NCBI RefSeq assembly: GCF_900129175.1
Contig: NZ_FQUI01000005.1
Location: 42,804-91,353 of the forward strand
DNA length: 48,550 nt
Direction: 5' to 3'
From: Marinitoga hydrogenitolerans DSM 16785
Lineage (GTDB): Bacteria > Thermotogota > Thermotogae > Petrotogales > Petrotogaceae
Shown here: one piece after another, positions 42,078 to 48,550 of the stretch
Numbering within the stretch: position 1 is the first letter of the stretch
Layout: each line of letters starts with the position of its first letter
Notes under the pieces: model-generated
Told to the model about the DNA's origin: nothing
Database searches by the model: none
What the model saw: the letters and a program-made list of their open reading frames with translations, nothing else
Made by a program: the position numbers and the translations under genes

Positions 42078-42740
42078 TTATTCCTCCTGTTTAAACAGCT
42101 CGTTTAAGGTCAACAATACACCAAAATTATAATTATTTTTAAATTGATATAAAGTTAAGCCGTTTGGAAAACTTATATAGTTAGCTCCGAAATTAAAAAA
42201 CAACACAACTTTATTATCTTTTATGGGAATAAGATAATTCAAACCAATGTTTAAGGAAACAGCATCTTCAAAAGTTCCTTTAAAAGATGGCAAATTGGTT
42301 ATTATATCACCTGTTTTGATCCAGTTCAAAATCTTTATATTCATAGAAATATTAATTTTAAAATTGTTGATAGTGGTTGAAATACCAGTAAAAAAACCCA
42401 TATTTCCAATATTTATAGTACTTGTTGATTCTGTTGAATTATTTGTATCAAAAACATTCCAAAAACCGGAATATATGTTGGCATTTTGTAATTTAATGGC
42501 AATGTTAGAAGAAATGTAATTATTTAATTGAGGGTTGTTTAGATTAAAATCTGTGACAATATTATAATTAAAATAATTATCACCACCTCTGTAGGATATT
42601 CCAAAGGTTGGATAGCCTGCCTTTACTGTTAAATTTTCAGCAGGGAATTCAAGAAAAATGCCATTTGAATATATACCTAAATTTAAAGAGAAAATTGAAA
42701 TAGGTATTATAATTAAAAAAATAAAAAATCCTTTTTTCAT
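42078..42740 (-). CDS. secreted beta-rich protein, unknown function
   Basis: A 220-residue protein with a signal peptide (MKKGFFIFLIIIPISIFSL) and then a sequence of short amphipathic strands with many Asn, Gly, Phe and Tyr (ISYRGGDNYFNYNIVTDFNLNN region). This looks like a small outer-membrane barrel or surface beta protein. The final residues LFKQEE do not end in the aromatic residue usual for porins. Start at ATG 42740 after AAGGGGGA; the longer frame would run through the SRP RNA. Unknown family. Confidence 0.65.
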   Translation of the reverse strand: MKKGFFIFLIIIPISIFSLNLGIYSNGIFLEFPAENLTVKAGYPTFGISYRGGDNYFNYNIVTDFNLNNPQLNNYISSNIAIKLQNANIYSGFWNVFDTNNSTESTSTINIGNMGFFTGISTTINNFKINISMNIKILNWIKTGDIITNLPSFKGTFEDAVSLNIGLNYLIPIKDNKVVLFFNFGANYISFPNGLTLYQFKNNYNFGVLLTLNELFKQEE

Positions 42741-42763
42741 AAAAATCCCCCTTAAAATAAAGA

Positions 42764-42862
42764 TGGCCGGGCACCCCCGCGGCACACAGGAAGTACCGCT
42801 TATGGCTGCTCCCTTCCGGGCCTGACCAGGTTCGCGGGTTCCCGTTGCGCGGGACCCAGCCT
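42764..42862 (-). ncRNA. ffs: signal recognition particle RNA, small bacterial type
   Basis: About 100 bases that fold to the SRP Alu-less hairpin. The conserved tip GGTCAGGCCCGGAAGGGAGC and AGCC-loop are exact, and the outer helix pairs GGCTGGG (42861-42855) with CCCGGCC (42771-42765). The 5' end is probably near 42881 since a TATAAT lies at 42893-42888 on the minus strand. Confidence 0.94.
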
Positions 42863-42887
42863 ATAGTAGGTCCCTAGAACCAATAAT

Positions 42888-42893
42888 ATTATA
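42888..42893 (-). promoter_or_regulatory. -10 element of the SRP RNA promoter
   Basis: TATAAT on the minus strand, 7 bases before the likely SRP RNA start; the -35 is weak. Confidence 0.6.
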
Positions 42894-42904
42894 ATAGAAA
42901 AATG

Positions 42905-44230
42905 TTACATAATCCATAAATATTTATTAATTTCCCAATCACTTACATTAATAGAATACTCTCTCCATTCTTTTTCTTTTAATTCTATGTATTTTTCAAA
43001 GATATGTTTTCCGAGAACATCTTTTATCAAATCATCCTTCTTCAATTCATCTATAGCTTCTTTCAAGTTTGTTGGTAAACTATCAATACCAACTTTATCT
43101 CTTTCTTCAGGTGTCATATGATAAATATTTGAAATAATTGGTTCTGGTGGCTCGATTTTATTTTCAATTCCTTCAAAACCAGCAGCCAGCAAAGAAGCAA
43201 GTAAAAGATAAGGATTTGCAGTTGGATCAGGGCTTCTAACTTCTATTCTTGTGCCCATATTTCTGGCAGCAGGAACTCTAATTAAAGCGCTTCTGTTACT
43301 TGGGGACCAGGCTATATTAACAGGAGCTTCGTATCCTGGGACTAATCTTTTGTAACTATTTATGGTTGGATTAGCTATAGCTGTAATTGCTTTTATATGT
43401 TTTAAAACTCCACCAACAAAATAACGTAAAGTATCACTTAATTCAAACTCATTATTTTCATCAAAAAAAGCATTTTTTTTATCTTTAAATAAGCTTAAAT
43501 GTGTGTGCATTCCAGAACCGTTTTCTCCAAAAAAAGGTTTTGGCATAAATGTTGCATGTAATCCTTTTAATAGTGCAATTGTTTTTACAACTAATTTAAA
43601 TGTTTGTATGTTGTCAGCAGTTCTTAAAGCTTCATCATATGTAAAATCTATTTCGTGTTGTGAAGGAGCAACCTCATGATGTGAAGCCTCGACATTTATA
43701 CCCATCTCTTCTAAAGCCAGAACTACATCTTTTCGCGTTTCTTCACCTTGATCTATTGGCAATAAATCAAAATATCCACCTTTATCAAGGAATTCTAAAA
43801 CAGGTTTATGTGTTTTTTCATCCTTTGGTAATAAAAAAAATTCGGGTTCTGGACCAACATATGCAGAATATCCTTTTTCTTTTAATTTGTTTAATACAAG
43901 CTTTAATCGATATCGTGGGTCTCCTTCAAAAGGGGTTCTGCTAGAATTATAAACATCACAAATAATTCTTGCTGATTTGTATCCACTATCTGTCCATGGG
44001 TAGATAGCAAATGTTGCTGGATCAGGCTTTAAGTACATATCGGATTCTTCAATTCTAACAAAACCTTCAATAGAAGAACCGTCAAACATTGTTCCTTTTT
44101 CAAATGAGTTTTTTAGTTCATCCCAAGGGATTTCTACGTTTTTTAACAGTCCGTTTATATCTGTTATCTGTAGTCTAATAAATTTAACCTTCTCTGATTC
44201 TACTAATCTTAAAACTTCTTCCCTCTCCAC
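42905..44230 (-). CDS. glnA: glutamine synthetase, type I (short alpha form)
   Basis: Makes glutamine from glutamate and ammonia. The 441-residue protein has [10 protein letters not shown] (about 46-55), PEPEFFL, the [13 protein letters not shown] region with metal ligands, [38 protein letters not shown] and [22 protein letters not shown]. It lacks the extra insert of the adenylylated beta form, so it is alpha type, probably feedback controlled. Start GTG 44230, seven bases after AGGGGGTG; an upstream frame without a site exists. The promoter at 44293-44265 has palindromes on both sides. Confidence 0.96.
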   Translation of the reverse strand: MEREEVLRLVESEKVKFIRLQITDINGLLKNVEIPWDELKNSFEKGTMFDGSSIEGFVRIEESDMYLKPDPATFAIYPWTDSGYKSARIICDVYNSSRTPFEGDPRYRLKLVLNKLKEKGYSAYVGPEPEFFLLPKDEKTHKPVLEFLDKGGYFDLLPIDQGEETRKDVVLALEEMGINVEASHHEVAPSQHEIDFTYDEALRTADNIQTFKLVVKTIALLKGLHATFMPKPFFGENGSGMHTHLSLFKDKKNAFFDENNEFELSDTLRYFVGGVLKHIKAITAIANPTINSYKRLVPGYEAPVNIAWSPSNRSALIRVPAARNMGTRIEVRSPDPTANPYLLLASLLAAGFEGIENKIEPPEPIISNIYHMTPEERDKVGIDSLPTNLKEAIDELKKDDLIKDVLGKHIFEKYIELKEKEWREYSINVSDWEINKYLWIM

Positions 44231-44239
44231 AAAAAAACA

Positions 44240-44264
44240 CCCCCTATATATAATATACAGGGGG
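44240..44264. promoter_or_regulatory. palindrome at the glnA start point
   Basis: CCCCCTATATA (44240-44250) and TATACAGGGGG (44254-44264) are complementary over 11 positions with one G-T. It spans from directly after the -10 to the Shine-Dalgarno. It could be an operator at +1, or an mRNA hairpin if transcription starts at its first bases. Confidence 0.55.
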
Positions 44265-44293
44265 ATTATATCATAAACCGAGAAAAAATTCAA
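44265..44293 (-). promoter_or_regulatory. promoter of glnA
   Basis: Minus strand TTGAAT (44293-44288), 17 bases, TATAAT (44270-44265). Confidence 0.87.
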
Positions 44294-44294
44294 T

Positions 44295-44318
44295 ATTTAA
44301 ATTTAATTAAATTTAAAT
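44295..44318. repeat. perfect 24-bp AT palindrome upstream of the glnA -35
   Basis: ATTTAAATTTAA followed by its exact complement, 44295-44318, between the chemoreceptor stop and the glnA -35. No GC pairs, so it is not a convincing terminator; could be an UP element or operator. Confidence 0.75.
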
Positions 44319-44322
44319 AAGT

Positions 44323-46641
44323 TTAATTAACCTTGAAGAAGGATATTATAGCAGTCAATTTTTCAGAACTTTTTTGTAATTTTTCAGATTGATTAATCAG
44401 TGTGTTAATAACTTCAGTTTCATCATTTATTATTTCAGAGAACCCTAAAATTTCTTTTTTTGATATGTTTAAGAATGAATTTATTTCATCTTTACTTTTA
44501 TCAAAAGATTTTAAAACAGTATCTTGCTCTTTTATTATATTTTTCAAAATATCAAAAACTCTATCTAATTCTATAGTTAGATTATTGATGTTTTCCATAT
44601 CTTTTTCAAATTTGTTCATTATCTCATCTAGGTTATTGATATTTTCTTTTGATGATTGAACTTCATCAAGTAAAATTTTCATATCGTCTCCTATTAATTT
44701 AATTTGATTTGAGATATCTTCTGCGATATTATTTGTTTCAATTGATAAACTTCTTATTTCATCCGCAACAACAGCGAATCCCTTTCCAGCTTCACCAGCT
44801 CTTGCAGCTTCAATTGCAGCATTTAAAGCTAAAAGATTTGTTTGTTTAGCAATATTGGTTATTTTTTCTACAAATTCAAAAACATTTGAAACTTTTTTAT
44901 TAAAATCTTCAAAGCTTGAAGCCAAATTTATAATAAGATTATTAATTAATTCAGTTGTATCTTTTGTTTCGTTTGTCATTTTTTTAGTTGTAGAGTTAAA
45001 TTCGCTTAATTTATCAATAGTTTTTTCTATTGTAATAGATTCATGCATTATATTATTGCTATTATCAAAAAGTATAGATATGTTTGCGTCCAGAGAACCA
45101 AGAAATTTTTCAAGATCATCCATTAAATTTCTAACACTTTCAACAACTTTTTCAATAGTAGTTTTTGTTTTTTCTAATTTTTCAGATGAAATATCTATTT
45201 CATCTGAAGCCACATTTAATCTATTTATATTTTCATTTAAATCTTTAAACATGGAAATTAAAAAGTCTATTGTATTATGAATTTTTTTCATCATTAAACC
45301 AATTTCATCATTTTTGTTTCTTTCTAATTTTATAATATCTTTTAAATTTCCTTGTGATATATTATTTAGATTTTTCACTACAATATTTAAATCATTTGAA
45401 AATCTTTTTCCCATATAAATAGATATTATTATTGAAATCACAATTATCATTAATATAATCAATATTATAATATTTAAAATTTTACTCATATCTATGTTAA
45501 GTTTAATATTGATAGGTTCAGTTTTAAACTCAGGGAGTGAAAAGTCACTTTTTAGGCTAATATTTAAATTTGTTTGTGTTTTTAATAATGGTTTCGAAAT
45601 TTGAATATACATTAAAGGAAAAAGTTGAGATGTAGAATAAAAACTACGAGTTTCTTTTTTTAACAATATTTCTGTAACAAACTTATTTGTTTTGGAGAGA
45701 TCAAATTTCAAATTGGAAATAGGAATATTACCGAATAATGGTTCACCTGTAGATGAGTAAATAACAATATAAGCATCAATTAAGTTTCCTATTTCAACTA
45801 TATCATCATATCCAAATTCTTTTAAACCAACAAGTATTCCAGTCATTTTTTGGGTTGAAATTGGATCATATATAGGAGTTAATACAATGAAAAAAGGTTT
45901 ATTTTCAATAAAAGTAATTTTGCTTAAGCCATAAGCTAAATTTTTTGAGATTAATTGGATAGCATTTACTTTAATTAAATTGATAATATTAGTGTTTTTT
46001 AAACCATCTTTACCTGGCATATAACTTTCAGCCTTCTTCTGGATTTTATAATTAATATTTTTTATAGATATTTGAAAGGAATTCTTTTTCATAAAGATTT
46101 TTGGATTTATCATCCAAAGTTGAATTCCATCAAACTTTTGTAAATCGGCGTATGGTTGTAACAAACTATATCTTTCAATAATGGAGATACTTTTTGAAGC
46201 TGTTTTTTTCTTTAAATCAGAACTTCTGCTAATAGCATTTAAAAAATCTTCAAGGTTTTTAATATTTTCTTTTATTTTATTTTCAAATATAGAAAATAGA
46301 GTGGATAAATTTTTATCATAACTTTCGATGAAAAAATCTTCAAATTTTTTGTTTACTTCATCATTTAAAAGTTCAATTTGTTTTGATATATTTTGATTGT
46401 ATTCATTAATTTGTTTTTCTAAGATTTTATTATATTCGTTAAATTGATTTTTATAATTATTTTGTACTATGGATAGTTGAGAGTTAACATTTTTTATGAT
46501 TATTTGTTCTTGGTTTTTAATAGAATAGTTCACAAAAAATGTAACTATTAATAATGGAATAATAGAAAGTAAAATAATAATCATACCAATTTTAAACCCC
46601 ATAGAATTAAAAAAATTAATTTTGAATTTTGAATTTTTCAA
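44323..46641 (-). CDS. methyl-accepting chemotaxis protein
   Basis: A 772-residue chemoreceptor. TM1 lies at about 15-38 and TM2 at about 389-412; the periplasmic part starts with a coiled coil (about 40-140) and continues into a Cache-like sensor domain ([38 protein letters not shown]). A HAMP linker (about 412-465) follows, then the signalling domain with the tip [20 protein letters not shown] (about 599-618) that binds CheA/CheW. The ligand is unknown. Start TTG 46641, after GGAGGG; the frame extends 15 codons up without a site. Divergent from the coiled-coil gene, no che genes adjacent. Confidence 0.93.
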   Translation of the reverse strand: MKNSKFKINFFNSMGFKIGMIIILLSIIPLLIVTFFVNYSIKNQEQIIIKNVNSQLSIVQNNYKNQFNEYNKILEKQINEYNQNISKQIELLNDEVNKKFEDFFIESYDKNLSTLFSIFENKIKENIKNLEDFLNAISRSSDLKKKTASKSISIIERYSLLQPYADLQKFDGIQLWMINPKIFMKKNSFQISIKNINYKIQKKAESYMPGKDGLKNTNIINLIKVNAIQLISKNLAYGLSKITFIENKPFFIVLTPIYDPISTQKMTGILVGLKEFGYDDIVEIGNLIDAYIVIYSSTGEPLFGNIPISNLKFDLSKTNKFVTEILLKKETRSFYSTSQLFPLMYIQISKPLLKTQTNLNISLKSDFSLPEFKTEPINIKLNIDMSKILNIIILIILMIIVISIIISIYMGKRFSNDLNIVVKNLNNISQGNLKDIIKLERNKNDEIGLMMKKIHNTIDFLISMFKDLNENINRLNVASDEIDISSEKLEKTKTTIEKVVESVRNLMDDLEKFLGSLDANISILFDNSNNIMHESITIEKTIDKLSEFNSTTKKMTNETKDTTELINNLIINLASSFEDFNKKVSNVFEFVEKITNIAKQTNLLALNAAIEAARAGEAGKGFAVVADEIRSLSIETNNIAEDISNQIKLIGDDMKILLDEVQSSKENINNLDEIMNKFEKDMENINNLTIELDRVFDILKNIIKEQDTVLKSFDKSKDEINSFLNISKKEILGFSEIINDETEVINTLINQSEKLQKSSEKLTAIISFFKVN

Positions 46642-46675
46642 TTTTATCCCTCCAAATATGCTATTTATATTTTTA

Positions 46676-46711
46676 TTATATAACAATTATATTATTATAT
46701 AACAATTATAT
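46676..46711. repeat. tandem direct repeat in the chemoreceptor promoter region
   Basis: The 17-base TTATATAACAATTATAT occurs at 46676-46692 and 46695-46711, period 19. On the minus strand each contains TATAAT and TTGTTA, so one TTGTTA (-35) plus a 17-base spacer and TATATA is a possible promoter. Confidence 0.75.
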
Positions 46712-46769
46712 CAGAATCTAACATTAAAATACAAGTATAAAATTAAGATTTTTGAGAGAAGTTTATAAT

Positions 46770-46796
46770 AATTGTTAGTAAATAATATTAACAATT
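46770..46796. promoter_or_regulatory. inverted repeat between the divergent genes
   Basis: AATTGTTA (46770-46777) and TAACAATT (46789-46796) with 11 bases between. Central position between two divergent promoters suggests an operator, but no regulator is known. Confidence 0.45.
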
Positions 46797-46877
46797 CATA
46801 ATAATGAATAAGTTCATTCTTTTTTTTATTGTAAATAATATTTATTTCAGTGAGTAATCAATTTGTTTATTTTATGA

Positions 46878-46883
46878 TATAAT
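46878..46883 (+). promoter_or_regulatory. -10 element of the coiled-coil gene promoter
   Basis: TATAAT at 46878-46883 preceded by TGA (extended -10). The -35 is weak. Confidence 0.6.
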
Positions 46884-46925
46884 ATTAATTGAAAAATTTA
46901 TTTTTCAAAGGCGAGGGGGAGTAGT

Positions 46926-48458
46926 ATGAATAATGGTGAATTTAAAAAAGAAGAAAGATTAGAGATAAGTATGCCTCGAAATGAAAAGACAGACAATAAA
47001 AAGAATAATCAATCTTCAGGAAGAAACAATAATTTTTTATTTTTAGTATTGTTAATAAATATAACTGTTTTAGGTGTTTTGATTTATCTAATTTTGAATC
47101 AAAGTTCTTTTAAGATGTCAATGGAAAAAAATATAGAAGAAATACAAAATAAAGTAAATAAATTAGACGGATTAAATAATAATCTTGAAAAACTAAATAA
47201 TAATTTTCAGATTTTAGATATTATAAATTCAAATACAAGACAAATTCCAGATGTTTTAATGGTTTTGGAAGAAAATAAGAAAATCTTAAAAAATATTGAT
47301 ATAAATAGAATTAACGAATTATTTGAAAAACCAAACTCCCCAAGTGTTAATGCTTCAGAAATTAATATAAATTTTTCCAAAGAAATCAATGAATTAAGTG
47401 AGAAATTAAAAACAGATTTAGAAACTATTTTAAATGAAAAAATGGAAAATATTTTAGATAATCTAAAAAAAGATTATAATGAAAGTTTAAAATTAGATGA
47501 GCTGTCTTCAAAAATAGATAATATGCTTAAAAATATGCAGGATATAAATAAGGCTTTATTGGAATTTAAATCGAAAGAAAATGAAATATTACAAAATGAA
47601 AATTTAACCAAAGAAATCAAAGCAATACTTTTAAATACGGAACTTTTAATAAAATCATCTAATGATACCATTCAAGTAATAAATAAAAAATATGAAAGTC
47701 TTGATATTAAAATCTCATCTCTTAATGATAGATTGGATAAACTTGAAAGATATAATGAGCAGTATAATAATAATTTTGTAAATATAGAGAACACACTTCG
47801 CAATATTGAAAAGAAATGGATTTCTGTAGAAAAAAATTTTTATAATATACAAAATCAATACTATGAAAAAATCGAACATATAATAAATAAAAACAATATT
47901 TTATTTTTAATGAATAAACTTAATGATTATATGGATAGTTCAGATTTTAAATTAATAGAAATGGTAAATTTATATAAAGATATAGTTTCAAAATATTCAC
48001 TTTTTTCTGATGATTCTGAGGTAAAAAGAATATTTAATGAATTATCCAAAGATGTATATAATAAGTTTTTTTCTATTATTGAAAATGAGAAGATTTATTT
48101 AAAAAGTACGGGTTACAGCGAGAATATAAAGAAAGATATAAAATATTTAAATTATGTGTTTTCTAAATTTCCAAAAATGGATGAAAAGGAATATAAGCAA
48201 ATAAAGGAATCTTTAGAAGAGTTAAAAAAATTGGAAAAAGAAAAAATGAGTGAATATAATAATAGAGCTATAAATGAAATTAATGATTATTTAAGTTTAT
48301 TTAGTAAAAAAGTTGTTCTTCAGGAAGAAATAATATATAATTTCAAATCTAAAATATTAAAGATTAACCCTGAATTGTTAGATGATAAAGTAAAAAAACG
48401 ATATTTTGAAGTGGTGGAAAGAACAAAAGAAATATTAAAAGATAAATATGTGTGGTAA
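46926..48458 (+). CDS. coiled-coil membrane protein, 510 aa
   Basis: A 510-residue protein: a polar, Asn/Lys-rich cytoplasmic tail (about 1-36), one membrane segment (about 37-60, FLFLVLLINITVLGVLIYLIL) and then a very long heptad-like region (about 70-320, many Asn, Lys, Glu, Leu) followed by helical stretches to the end. No enzymatic motif. I do not recognise a family. The layout suggests an envelope scaffold or a sensor-like structural protein. It is divergent from the chemoreceptor with a shared 284-base intergenic region, so joint regulation is possible. AGGGGGAG precedes ATG. Confidence 0.8.
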   Translation: MNNGEFKKEERLEISMPRNEKTDNKKNNQSSGRNNNFLFLVLLINITVLGVLIYLILNQSSFKMSMEKNIEEIQNKVNKLDGLNNNLEKLNNNFQILDIINSNTRQIPDVLMVLEENKKILKNIDINRINELFEKPNSPSVNASEININFSKEINELSEKLKTDLETILNEKMENILDNLKKDYNESLKLDELSSKIDNMLKNMQDINKALLEFKSKENEILQNENLTKEIKAILLNTELLIKSSNDTIQVINKKYESLDIKISSLNDRLDKLERYNEQYNNNFVNIENTLRNIEKKWISVEKNFYNIQNQYYEKIEHIINKNNILFLMNKLNDYMDSSDFKLIEMVNLYKDIVSKYSLFSDDSEVKRIFNELSKDVYNKFFSIIENEKIYLKSTGYSENIKKDIKYLNYVFSKFPKMDEKEYKQIKESLEELKKLEKEKMSEYNNRAINEINDYLSLFSKKVVLQEEIIYNFKSKILKINPELLDDKVKKRYFEVVERTKEILKDKYVW

Positions 48459-48495
48459 AAACAAAGAGGAGGTTAAATTAACCTCCTCTTTGTTT
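48459..48495. terminator. bidirectional terminator, 18-bp stem
   Basis: Arms 48459-48476 and 48478-48495 pair perfectly. It follows the coiled-coil gene and lies directly behind the 3' end of tRNA-Arg read leftward. Confidence 0.92.
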
Positions 48496-48550
48496 GGTGT
48501 GCCCGACTGGATTTGAACCAGCAACCTTTGGATCCGCAGTCCAATGCTCT
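48495..48550 (-). tRNA. tRNA-Arg (GCG), 5' part outside the window
   Basis: The 3' part of a tRNA: encoded CCA, T arm CTGGT/ATCCAG-type stem with TTCAAAT, and anticodon stem TTGGA/TCCAA with loop CTGCGGA (anticodon GCG). The acceptor 5' arm and D arm lie beyond the window edge. GCG for Arg is less common than ACG and fits Thermotogota. Confidence 0.88.

Noticed and set aside
42741-42785. N-terminal extension of the secreted protein (MPRGCPAIF start)
   Set aside because: It would be read through the SRP RNA; the signal peptide starts at ATG 42740 with a good ribosome site.
1-48550. Defence system, transposon or CRISPR
   Set aside because: No transposase, Cas, restriction or toxin-antitoxin motif was seen in any frame.

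Overview
The window is AT-rich bacterial chromosome with strong purine-rich Shine-Dalgarno sites and TTGACA/TATAAT-type promoters. Several traits point to the phylum Thermotogota, probably a Marinitoga-like member of the Petrotogales: a K+-dependent membrane pyrophosphatase gene, a preQ1-I riboswitch almost identical in its 3' part to that of a thermophilic anaerobe, tRNA-Arg(GCG), and densely packed housekeeping operons. The taxon is an inference; no rRNA gene is present.

Layout. (1) 1 to about 9349 is the late-gene end of an integrated tailed phage: a small protein, a LamG-like fibre protein, a 1469-aa tail hub/fibre protein with two FN3 domains and a long 10-residue repeat array, a metallophosphoesterase, a coiled-coil membrane protein, a probable SleB-type endolysin, a self-contained small transcription unit (new 57-aa ORF), an LL-H-type holin, a small membrane protein and a permuted NlpC/P60-like protein. 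The phage region stops at the 3' end of tRNA-Glu(CTC), a plausible attachment site. (2) 9468-14922: sugar transferase, DUF402 protein, recN, HEAT protein, murB, TPR lipoprotein-like or secreted protein. (3) 15063-20093: a PerR-type Fur regulator, an orphan CsoR/FrmR-like operator with promoter and terminator but no gene, rnr and dnaB, a small membrane protein, and queT under a preQ1-I riboswitch. (4) 20149-24870: a complete branched-chain-amino-acid-type ABC transporter operon. (5) 25084-28083: a divergent phosphofructokinase-like gene directly downstream of the membrane pyrophosphatase gene hppA. (6) 28206-36778: a long leftward housekeeping series, valS-folC-ruvA, glmU-prs, rplY-pth and a zinc-ribbon protein. 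(7) 36888-38126: two rightward genes of unknown function, the first apparently starting with AUU. (8) 38159-39772: tRNA-Gln, tRNA-Trp, tRNA-Lys, a structured leader with an attenuator-like hairpin, then infC (AUU start), rpmI, rplT, all leftward. (9) 39784-44230: two ECF transporter ATPases, a methyltransferase, a secreted protein, the SRP RNA and glnA. (10) 44323-48550: a chemoreceptor, a divergent coiled-coil membrane protein, and the 3' part of tRNA-Arg(GCG).

How it fits together. Most of the host part is core metabolism and information processing. The parts that merit a second look are regulatory: the orphan metal- or aldehyde-type operator, the AUU-initiated membrane protein that IF3 could control, the infC leader, the palindromes at the glnA promoter, and in the prophage the promoter-ORF-terminator cassette inserted in the lysis region. 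No CRISPR array, transposase or defence system was seen.
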